Assembly: GCA_023229575.1 (NCBI GenBank)
Contig: JALNYZ010000011.1
Location: 1 to 64,000 of the forward strand
Source: Prolixibacteraceae bacterium
GTDB taxonomy: Bacteria > Bacteroidota > Bacteroidia > Bacteroidales > Prolixibacteraceae
Direction: 5' to 3'
DNA length: 64,000 bases
The notes beneath the pieces were generated by a model. That model did no database searches. It worked only from the letters and a program-made list of their open reading frames with translations, and was not told the origin of the DNA. Both the position numbers and the translations under genes were made by a program. Positions 51,598-60,504 of this stretch are shown here, in pieces (position 1 is the stretch's first letter; every line of letters starts with the position of its first letter).

Positions 51598-51648
51598 CAA
51601 ATATAAAGATTTATTCAAGTATTTAATATATTTCTTGAATACTTGAAT
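51598..51648 (-). promoter_or_regulatory. Promoter element and operator of the sulfide cluster
   Basis: ATTCAAGTATT (51613-51623) and AATACTTGAAT (51638-51648) form an 11-bp perfect inverted repeat with a 14-base spacer; a direct CTTGAAT repeat lies in the right half. A -7 element TATATTTG (- strand, 51605-51598) abuts it, so a bound repressor would cover the -33 region. ArsR-type regulators use such AT-rich palindromes. Confidence 0.7.
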
Positions 51649-51679
51649 GGGATTTATGCCATAAATTACTACTGAATAA

Positions 51680-52324
51680 TTATTTCGTTTCACAATGGTC
51701 GCAGCTACATTCCTTCCCTTTCGCTTTTTCAAAAGCCTCCTTCCCTTCGGAAACAGAAAAGTAAATTAGTCCGGCTGAACCAATTACATCGGCATAAACA
51801 AATCCGGTAAGCTCGTAAATAAGGCTGGCGGCCAGCAATACCAGCGACATGTAAACACAAATTTTTGTGCAATTGGCATCGGCCACAATGGGATCAGAAT
51901 GAAGCAATCTGCCAACTTTCTTCTTGGCATTCATCAGCCATACCATCACCACGATTGAGATCAATGCGATCACAGCGCCCCAGAAGGTTGTTTCGGGTTT
52001 GTGGTGGTTGATCAGGTTGATCACAACACCTGCCAATAATCCTGCCGACAAAAGATAGAAGGCAGTCCCTGTTATTTTAAGCGCCTTGATTTCGATAGCA
52101 CTTCTTGGGCTGGCCTGATTTTTCCTGATGCGTAAAATCATTACTGCAATTCCAATACCGGACATTACTTCAATAAAACTATCTACACCAAAACCAAACA
52201 AAGCAAGGGTTTCATCCTGAAAACCCATAAACATAGAGATTACCCCTTCCAAAACATTGTAGAAAATGGTGAAAAGGATTAGCAGATAGGCCTTTTTATA
52301 TAATGTTTGTTCGTACTGTATCAT
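51680..52324 (-). CDS. CDF-like cation transporter with Cys-rich tail
   Basis: 214 residues with six hydrophobic segments. ALFGFGVDSFIEVMSGIGIAV matches helix 2 of cation diffusion facilitators, ADANCTKICVYMSLVLL is near helix 5. The C-terminal cytoplasmic domain of typical CDF proteins is missing and replaced by a short tail KECSCDHCETK able to bind metal. Probable metal exporter. Located 107 bases upstream of the ArsR-rhodanese gene and transcribed in the same direction. Confidence 0.75.
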   Translation of the reverse strand: MIQYEQTLYKKAYLLILFTIFYNVLEGVISMFMGFQDETLALFGFGVDSFIEVMSGIGIAVMILRIRKNQASPRSAIEIKALKITGTAFYLLSAGLLAGVVINLINHHKPETTFWGAVIALISIVVMVWLMNAKKKVGRLLHSDPIVADANCTKICVYMSLVLLAASLIYELTGFVYADVIGSAGLIYFSVSEGKEAFEKAKGKECSCDHCETK

Positions 52325-52482
52325 GATATAATTAAATTAAAATGTAAATATGTGCCAAACGAAAGTACTAATTTGTTTTCATTCAATTTTTTTAGGCTGG
52401 AATTGGCGGTTCAATGAAAAAAAGGAGAAATTTTAGCCCTAACTTTCGGATCGCTGCCTGCAGGCAGATCAAAAAGGAACAC

Positions 52483-52490
52483 TATATTTG
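52483..52490 (+). promoter_or_regulatory. -7 element of uppP
   Basis: TATATTTG at 52483-52490, start near 52496, 40 bases before ATG 52536. No -33 TTG; a GC palindrome (GCCTGCAGGC, 52455-52464) lies at about that place instead. Confidence 0.5.
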
Positions 52491-52535
52491 TTTCGACTAT
52501 ATCAATTTACTGCTAACGCGATAACAATCTACCGC

Positions 52536-53303
52536 ATGACGACTTTCGACAGCATCATTCTGGCTATCGTAGAGGGACTAACCGAATTCCTTCCAATCTC
52601 TTCCACAGGACACATGATCATGGCGTCCAGCGTGATGAAAATCTCGGGGGAATTTGTGAAAACATTTGAAATAGCCATTCAACTTGGGGCAATCATGGCC
52701 ATCGTCATGATGTATGCCCAGCGATTTTTACAAAGCTTTACCATCTATTTTAAACTGGGCGTCGCCTTTGTCCCTACCGGGATTGTTGGCTTCCTGGCTT
52801 ATAAAACCATCAAGATGTACCTCTTTAATCCCTATGTGGTGGGTTTGGCGTTGGTGATTGGGGGCATCATCCTGGTACTGATCGATAAAAAAGTGGTAGC
52901 ACGCGAAAGCAGGACGCTGGACCTGGAGTCGATCTCCTACCGAAGGTCCTTCCTGATCGGACTGATCCAGTGCATCTCCATGATCCCCGGCGTATCCAGG
53001 GCCGCAGCAACAATTATAGGCGGTGTTTTCAACGGTCTTGACAAAAAACAGGCGATGGAATTTTCGTTTCTGCTGGCAGTGCCCACCATGTTCGCGGCTA
53101 CGGGGTATGAACTGATCAAAACGCCCATCACCTTCACCTCCCACGAATATACCCTGCTGGCTATTGGATTGATTGTTGCATTCATCTCTGCATGGGCAGC
53201 GGTAAAGGTCTTTATCAAACTAGTCGAGAACTATGGATTCAAATATTTCGGATACTACCGGATTGCCATTGGTCTGTTATTTTTGTTGTTTATTCGGTTT
53301 TAA
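52536..53303 (+). CDS. uppP: Undecaprenyl-diphosphatase
   Basis: 255 residues from ATG 52536; the upstream TTG overlaps the promoter. EGLTEFLPISSTGHMIMAS and MIPGVSRAAATIIGG are the two BacA/UppP active-site motifs. Eight hydrophobic segments. Recycles the undecaprenyl carrier lipid for peptidoglycan and O-antigen. The usual truB neighbour of Bacteroidota is absent. Confidence 0.95.
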   Translation: MTTFDSIILAIVEGLTEFLPISSTGHMIMASSVMKISGEFVKTFEIAIQLGAIMAIVMMYAQRFLQSFTIYFKLGVAFVPTGIVGFLAYKTIKMYLFNPYVVGLALVIGGIILVLIDKKVVARESRTLDLESISYRRSFLIGLIQCISMIPGVSRAAATIIGGVFNGLDKKQAMEFSFLLAVPTMFAATGYELIKTPITFTSHEYTLLAIGLIVAFISAWAAVKVFIKLVENYGFKYFGYYRIAIGLLFLLFIRF

Positions 53304-53627
53304 TTGATAAACAACAAACTGCAGGGCAAGATCCGGATTTGGACCGGCGACATGGATGGCCTCTATTCTAATGTGACTACCCTGTTTTTGAAGATGTTCC
53401 ACGAAAATAAGTTAAATCCGAAGTCCTATGCGTCCATCCATTTTACCCCGATGGCCGGCCATAGTGAGGAGTGGAGCGATGAGGATGTACTGGTGATGGT
53501 AGGGAAAAGGCTGAGGGGAAATCTGCCATGTCGCAGAACCAGGATTTCCCGTTCAGGAATCCGGGATTATCTACTGAAAAACGGATTGACGATTTGCTGG
53601 CCTGAAAAACGGAAAACCCTTACTTAA
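53304..53627 (+). pseudogene. Probable C-terminal remnant of an esterase-like gene
   Basis: Frame from TTG 53304 (touching the uppP stop) to 53627, 107 codons. IRIWTGDMDGLYSNVTTLF and FTPMAGHSEEWSDEDVLVMV resemble the C-terminal part of large secreted esterase-like Bacteroidota proteins, recalled by pattern only. There is no signal peptide or upstream domain, and the last 35 residues look unlike coding sequence. Probably a leftover of a deleted gene; a small real protein is not excluded. Confidence 0.4.
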
Positions 53628-53712
53628 GATGGTGTATGGCAATCTTGAAGTGACAAAAGTGTTGGTTTCCGGCAAAGAACAACAATTATAAGCCTTTCAA
53701 TTTTAAAATCAT

Positions 53713-53720
53713 TAAATTTG
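53713..53720 (+). promoter_or_regulatory. -7 element of the DUF1080 gene
   Basis: TAAATTTG at 53713-53720 predicts a start near 53726, 66 bases before ATG 53792. No clear -33 TTG. Confidence 0.45.
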
Positions 53721-53791
53721 CCTAATCATTTCATCAATTCAAAACGATCAAGTCAATCATGAATCACCCTTGGGGCCAAAACATCCAAAAA

Positions 53792-54529
53792 ATGAAGAAA
53801 AACATTTTGTTATCCGTTACCTTGCTTGCAGCGATGATCTTTTCAACTTCCGCCTTTTCACAAGAGGTCAATAAACTGACCAAAAAAGAGAAAAAAGCCG
53901 GTTGGGCACTACTGTTCAACGGTAAAAATTTTGATGGCTGGAGAAAATGCAATGGTACAGCTATGCCAACCAACTGGGTCGTTGAAGACAATGCAATGAA
54001 AATATTTACCGCCCCCGACAAAAAACCCGGACAAGGTTCTGATGGCGATGTTGTTTATGGAGCTAAAAAATACAAGAATTTTGAACTCTCCATCGACTGG
54101 AAAGCTGGCAAAGCCACCAATTCTGGGATTTTCTATTACATAAGGGAAGTACCCGGAAAACCGATCTATTATGCTGCGCCCGAAGTTCAGGTACTCGACA
54201 ACAAGGATGCCGGTGACAACAAAATTGACAACCACCTTGCAGGCTCACTTTACGATATGCTGCCTTGTGATCCAAAAACAGTGCATCCTGCCGGAGAGTG
54301 GAATACAACCATAATCAAAGTGAAAGACGGCATTGCCACCCACGTAATGAATGGTGTAGAGGTTGTGAAATATACATTATGGACACCGGAGTGGGATGCC
54401 ATGGTGGCCAAAAGCAAGTTCAAATCATTCCCGGGTTTCACAGAAGGAATCGCCAAAGAGGGCTTCATTGGCCTCCAGGATCATGGTTACGCTTGCTGGT
54501 TCCGCAATGTAAGAATCCGCGAATTATAG
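53792..54529 (+). CDS. Secreted 3-keto-disaccharide hydrolase-like protein (DUF1080)
   Basis: 245 residues from ATG 53792. Signal peptide MKKNILLSVTLLAAMIFSTS then cleavage after AFS. Concanavalin-like sandwich with LLFNGKNFDGWRKCNG at the start, FELSIDWKAGKATNSGIFYY, EVQVLDNKDAGDNK, and GLQDHGYACWFRNVRIREL at the end: the full DUF1080 pattern. This family includes hydrolases acting on glycosides oxidised at C3. Periplasmic. Gene neighbours (Gfo/Idh, ThuA) are the partners normally seen in 3-keto-glycoside systems. Confidence 0.9.
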   Translation: MKKNILLSVTLLAAMIFSTSAFSQEVNKLTKKEKKAGWALLFNGKNFDGWRKCNGTAMPTNWVVEDNAMKIFTAPDKKPGQGSDGDVVYGAKKYKNFELSIDWKAGKATNSGIFYYIREVPGKPIYYAAPEVQVLDNKDAGDNKIDNHLAGSLYDMLPCDPKTVHPAGEWNTTIIKVKDGIATHVMNGVEVVKYTLWTPEWDAMVAKSKFKSFPGFTEGIAKEGFIGLQDHGYACWFRNVRIREL

Positions 54530-54561
54530 TCTAAAGAAAAAAGGAGTTAAATAAGAGGAAG

Positions 54562-55050
54562 CTAATTTCTCGTAATCCCGTAATGCGCCGTCAGAATATA
54601 TTTAAATAACTTAAGATCGGGAAGAACCTTCAGCGATTCTATCTGTTGCGCTGTGTTCATGTTGAATTTATCCAAAAAGGGTCCCGCTTTCCCATCAGTC
54701 ACAATCATGTTGTCTCCCGTAACCAGGTAATCCCGGCCAATGACGAAACAAACTGACCCTGGAGTATGTCCCGGTATGTGAATGATTTTGATTTTTAATC
54801 CATCCACAGTCAGCGTATCATTGCTGTTGAATAATATGTAGGGGCCATATTGCCAATGATTCTTGAACGGTCCCATCTTGGCGGTCTGCCCGTTGATCAT
54901 CTGCTCCTCATCCCTGTTCATATAGATCTTTGGATTACTGAAGAGCCCGATAGCCCCGGTATGATCGCTGTCGGTATGGGTCAGAAGAATGGTTGTTATC
55001 TGATCAAGGGATATGTCCAGTTTCTTCAGCTCTGCACGAACTATATTCAT
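54562..55050 (-). pseudogene. MBL-fold hydrolase, C-terminal part only
   Basis: 162 codons from an ATG that overlaps the stop of the preceding fragment. LLTHTDSDHTGAIG is the metal-binding HxxxDH motif, IIHIPGHTPGSVCFVIG and DNMIVTDGKAGPFLD follow in order. The family normally starts 50-80 residues earlier, with a strand and an LVDTG-like turn; that part is missing. The 5' end is joined to a metallophosphoesterase fragment. Confidence 0.75.
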
Positions 55051-55670
55051 GCAATCTTATCCATCTTACTACCTTCTCCTCTGCCCGCCACAATATCACC
55101 TCCATAAATCATCAAGTCTGGCTGAATCGCTGCAATATTTGCTACAAACTGCTCCACAAAGCGGATGTCGGTCTGCTGTTTCAGGTGAAAATCTGAGGCA
55201 AAGGCAATCTTCAGGTGGTCGATATCGGATGATTTCTTAGGTATTTCAATACGGTATTCAGTGGTGCGAATGGCGTTAAAATTAATCGCTCCGGCAAACA
55301 CCACCCCGGCCGAAATCAATGAAAATGCCAACAAACAGGAGACCTTAAAACGGGTACTTTTCATTTTCCCCCTGGGAACAATTTTGACCAAGCTGTTAAC
55401 AAGCAGTAAAATATCAAAAATCAGAACAGAAAGGAACAAGTAGAGGCAAAAAGGCAAATAATAACTGGCGATCCAGGAAAAGGTATCATACACAATACCA
55501 GACTTCCCGGCAGAAATGAAACTCACAAAAGGATAAATGGCAACAAGGAGCAGATAGATCAATGCATACAGAAATCTATATCCCTTGTTGATAAAAAGTT
55601 GGCCAATCCGCAGGATCAAATAAACATTTGGAACACCGAAAGCTAATGTGGCAATGGTATGGAAATTCAT
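55047..55670 (-). pseudogene. Membrane metallophosphoesterase, N-terminal part only
   Basis: 207 codons. Four hydrophobic segments (about 5-135), then LKIAFASDFHLKQQTD (metal-binding DxH) and LMIYGGDIVAGRGE (GD motif). The GNHE and the later His motifs that complete the active site are absent; the frame hits TGA right at the ATG of the MBL fragment. Family members have about 370-400 residues. Together with 54562-55050 it marks a deletion that removed the 3' end of one gene and the 5' end of the next. Confidence 0.75.
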
Positions 55671-55961
55671 CTCTAAAATCGAGTTTGTTTCCTAAAGATA
55701 TCGGAAAATAGGGGAAATTAAAAATTATAACAGTTTGATTACTTCCGAATTAATTTAAACGCTATTTTTAGGCCTTTTATTGAGGGATTCAGCATACTAC
55801 TACGACTAATAAACAGTAACGCTTTGATGGGGGAGCCTGAAAGAACGTACCAAACTGTTTGATAAAATAATGAATGAGCTGTCGGGTAACTGAGCAGTTT
55901 TTTTTCTCCTTTGCATTCCTCATTAAAACACAAAAAATATACAATTGATTGATTTTTAAGC
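55671..55961. other. Intergenic region without a confident gene
   Basis: Between the truncated metallophosphoesterase and the cytochrome gene, A/T rich. A minus-strand frame ending at 55739 continues into the cytochrome gene and is not credible as a whole. No promoter of the TAnnTTTG form was found before 55962. Confidence 0.5.
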
Positions 55962-57494
55962 ATGAATTGGAGCAACGCGTTTACAGGACCCAGATCAAAA
56001 TTCCTATTTGCCGGAATTTGGATTTTCATTTGTGCCCTTCTTTTATTTTCTCTGAACACGGTTTCAGAGTACACCTCTACCGATAAGTACTGTGTCTCGT
56101 GTCACATCCATCCGGTGCAGGACCAAAACTGGAGACTCTCCGAACACTACAACAACAAATCGGGCTTTGTTACCCACTGTGTCGATTGCCACCTGCCTCC
56201 CAAGGGTCATGGTTACCTTCCGGCGAAAGCCTTTCACGGGATGAAGGATATTTATGGCAAACTTTTCAAGGATAGCGCTTCTTTTGACTGGGAAACGAGA
56301 AAGGCCCTTGAATATGCTAAAAAGTATGTTTACGAGGAATCCTGCATCAAATGCCACCAGAACCTATTCCCGGCCACACTTTCGGTTAACGGCAGCAATG
56401 CCCATCTTCAATATGTCAACGCTCCGAAAGACCAAAAATCAAATTGCATCAACTGCCACCTCAACGTCGGTCACTACGACAAGAACAACATCCATGCCCA
56501 CAATGCCAACTTTGGGGTGACGGAAACTGTCGCCAAAGAGCTTTTCACCGCCCCGGCCGAGGTGAAGAAATTCGAAAATTTTGCCGAAAAAGTACCCGGA
56601 ACGACCCTTACCTTCGAGATGGTAGCCATCCCGGAAGGAGCTTTTGAGATGGGAAGCCCTGAAAAAGAGGAACTCCGCAAACCCGACGAAGGCCCGGTAA
56701 GAAAAGTACACCTCTCCAAATTCTGGATGGGCAAAGCCGAAGTAAGTTGGGACGAATACCTCGAATTCTTCAAGGCCACAGCCTCCCAGGGACGAAAAGA
56801 GGCAGTCGTGAACCAACCGGTCACCGATGCAATCACCGGGCCCACGCCGCCGTGGGGCGCCCCCGACCAGGGATGGGGAAAAGGAACCAGGCCGGCCATC
56901 ACCATGTCGTGGAAAGCCGCCAACACCTATTGTTTATGGCTCTCCAAAAAGACCGGGAAGAAGTACAGGCTTCCCACCGAAGCCGAATGGGAATATGCCT
57001 GCCGCGGCGGTTCGAAAAATCCCTATTTCTTTGCAGGAAGTCCGAAAAAATTCAGCTCCCGTGGTGTGCTGAACAAACTGTTTGGGCCCGACACTACCGT
57101 GATCAATTCGTATGTGGTCTATAAAGTAAACAGTCAATCAAAAACCAAAGAACCTGGTTCCGTAAAGGCAAATCCATTCGGTTTGAAAAATATGCTGGGG
57201 AATGTAGCTGAGTTTTGCTCCGACTACTATTCCCCCAACAGCTACAAAGCCGTCTCCGGCGAAATGCTCAACAATCCAACAGGACCCGAAAACGGTCAGG
57301 AGCATGTAATCCGTGGCGGCTCCTTTAAAAGCGACGCCAAAGATGTGCGCAGTGCCGCCAGGGATTTCACCAAAACGAAGGCATGGCTGATGACCGATCC
57401 GCAGATGCCGAAAAGCATTTGGTGGTATTCGGATAGTAATGATGTGGGTTTCAGAATTGTATGTGAAGCAGACTCAACAGTAGTTGGTCAGTAA
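55962..57494 (+). CDS. Tetraheme NapC/NrfH-like cytochrome fused to SUMF/FGE-like domain
   Basis: 510 residues. Membrane helix at about 13-33, then four CxxCH heme sites: C44-H48, C73-H77, C128-H132 and C162-H166. These fit a NapC/NirT/NrfH-type quinol dehydrogenase facing the periplasm. From about 217 to 505 a SUMF (formylglycine-generating enzyme-like) domain follows: MVAIPEGAFEMGS, RLPTEAEWEYACRGG, GLKNMLGNVAEFCSDYY, HVIRGGSF and DVGFRIVCE. The Cys pair of true FGEs after RGGSF is absent (KSDAKDVRSAARD), so it probably binds rather than oxidises Cys. Followed 11 bases later by a Tat-exported Gfo/Idh gene; likely electron partner. Confidence 0.9.
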   Translation: MNWSNAFTGPRSKFLFAGIWIFICALLLFSLNTVSEYTSTDKYCVSCHIHPVQDQNWRLSEHYNNKSGFVTHCVDCHLPPKGHGYLPAKAFHGMKDIYGKLFKDSASFDWETRKALEYAKKYVYEESCIKCHQNLFPATLSVNGSNAHLQYVNAPKDQKSNCINCHLNVGHYDKNNIHAHNANFGVTETVAKELFTAPAEVKKFENFAEKVPGTTLTFEMVAIPEGAFEMGSPEKEELRKPDEGPVRKVHLSKFWMGKAEVSWDEYLEFFKATASQGRKEAVVNQPVTDAITGPTPPWGAPDQGWGKGTRPAITMSWKAANTYCLWLSKKTGKKYRLPTEAEWEYACRGGSKNPYFFAGSPKKFSSRGVLNKLFGPDTTVINSYVVYKVNSQSKTKEPGSVKANPFGLKNMLGNVAEFCSDYYSPNSYKAVSGEMLNNPTGPENGQEHVIRGGSFKSDAKDVRSAARDFTKTKAWLMTDPQMPKSIWWYSDSNDVGFRIVCEADSTVVGQ

Positions 57495-57505
57495 GATTTT
57501 ATACC

Positions 57506-58852
57506 ATGGAAAACAAGAAAAATATCAACAGAAGAAAATTTTTAGGAGCAGGCGTCCTGGCCGGAATATCAGTTGTTGGCGCCAATGCCCTGCTCGCCTC
57601 CTGCAAAAAAGAGGCCTCCAACGCCTCTCTCGGACTTCCCCCCATTTTGAAAGGAGCCCCGAAAGGAAGGAAACTTCGTGCCGGACTTGTCGGTGCAGGC
57701 AACCGCGGCACCGGCGCCGCAATCAATTTCATTAGTGCCGGTCCCGATCTGGAGATCATCGCCGTTTGCGATGTCTTTCAGGACAAGATCGATGCCTTCC
57801 GCGAAAGATTCAAATCTTTCAACCTTGAGATCCCCGAGAAAAATTGCTTTACCGGATTCGATGGCTACAAGAAAATGATGGCCCTCGAAGAGCTTGATGT
57901 GGTACTACTGGCCACTCCTCCCCGCTTCCGCCCCGAACATTTTCTGGAAGCCATCCTGAACAAGAAACATGTCTTCATGGAAAAACCGGTTGCTGTCGAC
58001 CCTGTCGGAATCCGTTCCCTTATTGCTACCGGAAAGAAGGCCGAGGCATTGGGCCTCTGCGTCGTCACGGGTACACAGCGACGCCACCAGGAAGATTACA
58101 TCGAAACCTACAAACGGGTTCAGGCGGGGGCCATCGGACGGCTCACCTCCGCAAGAGCCTTCTGGAACCAGGACCATGTCTGGTTTCGTACCCGTGAAGA
58201 GGGTTGGGACGACATGACCTACATGGTACGCAACTGGAACAATTTCTGCTGGCTCTGCGGCGACCATATTCTCGATACCCACATCCACAACATCGATGTT
58301 ATTAATTGGTTCATGGGCAAGACTCCCATCAGCGCCATCGGCAATGGTGGCCGCCATCGCCGCGTTACCGGCGACCAGTACGACTTTTTCAACATTGATT
58401 TTGATTATGGCAACGGGGTAAGCTCCCACAGCTATTGCCGCGAAATCGACAGCTGCACCAACCGGACCGGTGAGATGGTGATGGGCACCGAGGGCTATAC
58501 CAACTGCGTAAACACCATCTGGGACCTCAACGGCAAGATCAAATGGCAGTTCGAATACGAGAAAGATGCCAACGGCAACGCGATGAACCAACTCAAAATA
58601 CCCGCCTACGTTCAGGAACACATGCACCTGGTCTATGCCATCCGAAAAGGTGAATATGTGAACCAGGCCGAACAGACCGCCCTCTCCACCCTCACCGCCA
58701 TCATGGGCCGCACGGCAGCCTACACCGGACAGCTGGTTACCTGGGAGGAGATGATGAAATCAGACTTGCAGCTCGGACCGAAAGAGATGGTGTTCGGTCC
58801 CGTCGATATGAAATTTGAGGTACCGGTGCCTGGCACACCGCCAAATGTCTGA
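57506..58852 (+). CDS. Tat-exported Gfo/Idh/MocA oxidoreductase, lipoprotein
   Basis: 448 residues. Twin-arginine start NRRKFLGAGVLAGISVVGAN with lipobox LLASC, so an exported, lipid-anchored protein. Rossmann domain GLVGAGNRGTGAAINF, substrate-domain entrance HVFMEKPVAVDP, VTGTQRRHQEDYI. Oxidises or redox-cycles a sugar hydroxyl with bound NAD(P). Export by Tat allows folding with the cofactor inside the cell. 11 bases after the cytochrome-SUMF gene, hence one transcript. Glycosidase action of the GH109 type is an alternative. Confidence 0.92.
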   Translation: MENKKNINRRKFLGAGVLAGISVVGANALLASCKKEASNASLGLPPILKGAPKGRKLRAGLVGAGNRGTGAAINFISAGPDLEIIAVCDVFQDKIDAFRERFKSFNLEIPEKNCFTGFDGYKKMMALEELDVVLLATPPRFRPEHFLEAILNKKHVFMEKPVAVDPVGIRSLIATGKKAEALGLCVVTGTQRRHQEDYIETYKRVQAGAIGRLTSARAFWNQDHVWFRTREEGWDDMTYMVRNWNNFCWLCGDHILDTHIHNIDVINWFMGKTPISAIGNGGRHRRVTGDQYDFFNIDFDYGNGVSSHSYCREIDSCTNRTGEMVMGTEGYTNCVNTIWDLNGKIKWQFEYEKDANGNAMNQLKIPAYVQEHMHLVYAIRKGEYVNQAEQTALSTLTAIMGRTAAYTGQLVTWEEMMKSDLQLGPKEMVFGPVDMKFEVPVPGTPPNV

Positions 58853-58928
58853 ATCAGGATTTACTGAATTAAAGAATTAACAGAATTGAAGTAGTAACAT
58901 TTCAAATAGCACATGCACAACTCTCTTG

Positions 58929-59003
58929 ACCCTTCGACAAGTTCAGGAACCGGTTTCTCTCTAGGTATAAAAGGTGCAGCGACTCTTCGACAGGCTCAGT
59001 GTC
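58929..59003. repeat. CTTCGACA-type repeats, copies 5 and 6
   Basis: acccttcgacaagttcagga (58929-58948) and actcttcgacaggctcagtg (58982-59001), diverged copies of the 23652 and 23701 units, in the gap between the two Gfo/Idh genes. Confidence 0.65.
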
Positions 59004-59054
59004 TTACAACATTTCAAACTTTTCAAACAACATAAACTTTTCAAACTAATAATT

Positions 59055-60365
59055 ATGACTAACTCGAACAGAAGAACTTTTTTAAAGAATTCGGCTGTTG
59101 CATCTGTGGGAGCCATGGTAATTCCGCAGATCATCCCCTCCACGGCCTTGGGGATGGGAGGCCGGCTGACCCCGAGTAACCGTCTCGTTATGGGTGCCAT
59201 AGGTACCGGTTCCCAGGGCAAAAGCAACATGCGCGACTTCCTCGAACTCAACAAAGAGGTGCAATTTGTGGCCCTTTGTGATGTTGATACCAACAACCTG
59301 CAGAAAGCCAAAACACTTGCCGATGCTGCCTATGCCAACAACGATTGCCGCACCTATGGCGACTACCGCGAATTTCTGGAGAAGGAGAAGCTGGATGCTG
59401 TCTGTATCGCACTACCCGACCATTGGCATGGCATCATCTACACCGCCGCCGTCGAGAAAAAATTGCATGTGTATGGGGAGAAACCCATCTGCCGCACCAT
59501 CCGCGATGGACAAACTATCGTGAAGGCGGTACAAAAAAATAAGATCACCTGGCAAACAGGGAGCTGGCAACGGTCAAGGCCCAATTTTCACAGAGGTGCC
59601 GAACTGGCCATCAATGGCAGGATCGGAAAAATCCACCACATCGAAGTGGGTCTTCCCAACGGCAACAGAGGCATCGGAACACCCCCGGTTAAGGATGTTC
59701 CGAAAGAGCTGAACTGGGACATGTGGCTCGGGCCTGCACCCAAGGTAGCCTACCGTGGTGTCAGTCACTGGAACTGGCGCTGGATCCTCGAATATTCAGG
59801 CGGTCAGCTTACCGACTGGGCCGGTCACCACATCGATATCGCCAACTGGGGCGCCGGATTGGAGCATACCGGACCGGTCGAGATCGTTGGAGAGGGTGTC
59901 TACCCGAGAGAAGGAATTTACAACGTGCCGGTTGAATACGACTTCAATTGCAAATACGCCAACGGTATCGAGATGAGGGTCTGCAATGAAGGTCGTCTGG
60001 AAAAAGGTTCCGGCACCACCTGGTATGGCGACAAAGGCTGGATCCATGTCAACCGTGGAGAGACCCTGTTTGCATCCGATCCTAAAATTCTGGAAGAGGT
60101 GATTGGGGAAAACGAAATTCACCTGATCAAAAGCGATAACCACTGGCAAAATTTTGTCGACTGCGTACGTTCCGGAGAGAAAACCATCGCACCGATTGAA
60201 GTAGCATACAGGGCTATATCGGTCGCACTGCTGGGTGAAATCGCCATGCAAACCGGTCAGAAGATTCAATGGGATCCTGAGAAGGAAGAGATCATCGGTA
60301 ACCCGATGGCTGCACGCCTGCTTGATCGCCCCTATCGTTCACCCTGGCAACTGCCAACAATCTGA
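59055..60365 (+). CDS. Tat-exported Gfo/Idh/MocA oxidoreductase
   Basis: 436 residues from ATG 59055 (MTNSNRRTFLKNSAVASVGA, Tat signal; the upstream frame lies in repeat DNA). Rossmann domain MGAIGTGSQGKSNMRDFL, then ALPDHWHGIIYTAAVEKKLH, VYGEKPICRT, and YSGGQLTDWAGHHIDIANWG in the substrate domain. Periplasmic NAD(P)-binding sugar oxidoreductase. Distinct from the upstream Gfo/Idh (no lipobox). Separated by repeats, so it may have its own transcription. Confidence 0.92.
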   Translation: MTNSNRRTFLKNSAVASVGAMVIPQIIPSTALGMGGRLTPSNRLVMGAIGTGSQGKSNMRDFLELNKEVQFVALCDVDTNNLQKAKTLADAAYANNDCRTYGDYREFLEKEKLDAVCIALPDHWHGIIYTAAVEKKLHVYGEKPICRTIRDGQTIVKAVQKNKITWQTGSWQRSRPNFHRGAELAINGRIGKIHHIEVGLPNGNRGIGTPPVKDVPKELNWDMWLGPAPKVAYRGVSHWNWRWILEYSGGQLTDWAGHHIDIANWGAGLEHTGPVEIVGEGVYPREGIYNVPVEYDFNCKYANGIEMRVCNEGRLEKGSGTTWYGDKGWIHVNRGETLFASDPKILEEVIGENEIHLIKSDNHWQNFVDCVRSGEKTIAPIEVAYRAISVALLGEIAMQTGQKIQWDPEKEEIIGNPMAARLLDRPYRSPWQLPTI

Positions 60366-60377
60366 TCAATGAAAAAC

Positions 60378-60475
60378 TACACAGAGAACCACAGAGAAGT
60401 CACAGAGTTACACAGAGAATAAAATATTTTTCTCTCTGTGAAACTCTGTGTTACCTCCGTGCTACTCTGTGTAAG
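60378..60475. repeat. CACAGAG palindromic repeat, copy 1
   Basis: Left part (acacagagaaccacagagaa, cacagagttacacagagaat) and right part (ctctctgtgaaactctgtgt, gtgctactctgtgtaag) are imperfect reverse complements. Related copies at 61739-62010 and 62982-63139. Confidence 0.8.
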
Positions 60476-60504
60476 AATTATAACCGTACAAATCAAGATA
60501 CATC

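Noticed and set aside
55739..56074. Minus-strand frame of 111 codons upstream of the cytochrome gene
   Set aside because: Half of it is antisense to the cytochrome N-terminus with no start support. The part outside (55739-55960) might be a relic of a deleted gene, but no motif supports it.
57905..58627. Minus-strand frame of 240 codons inside the first Gfo/Idh gene
   Set aside because: A shadow produced by high G/C at third codon positions; it has no family motif and the sense gene is certain.
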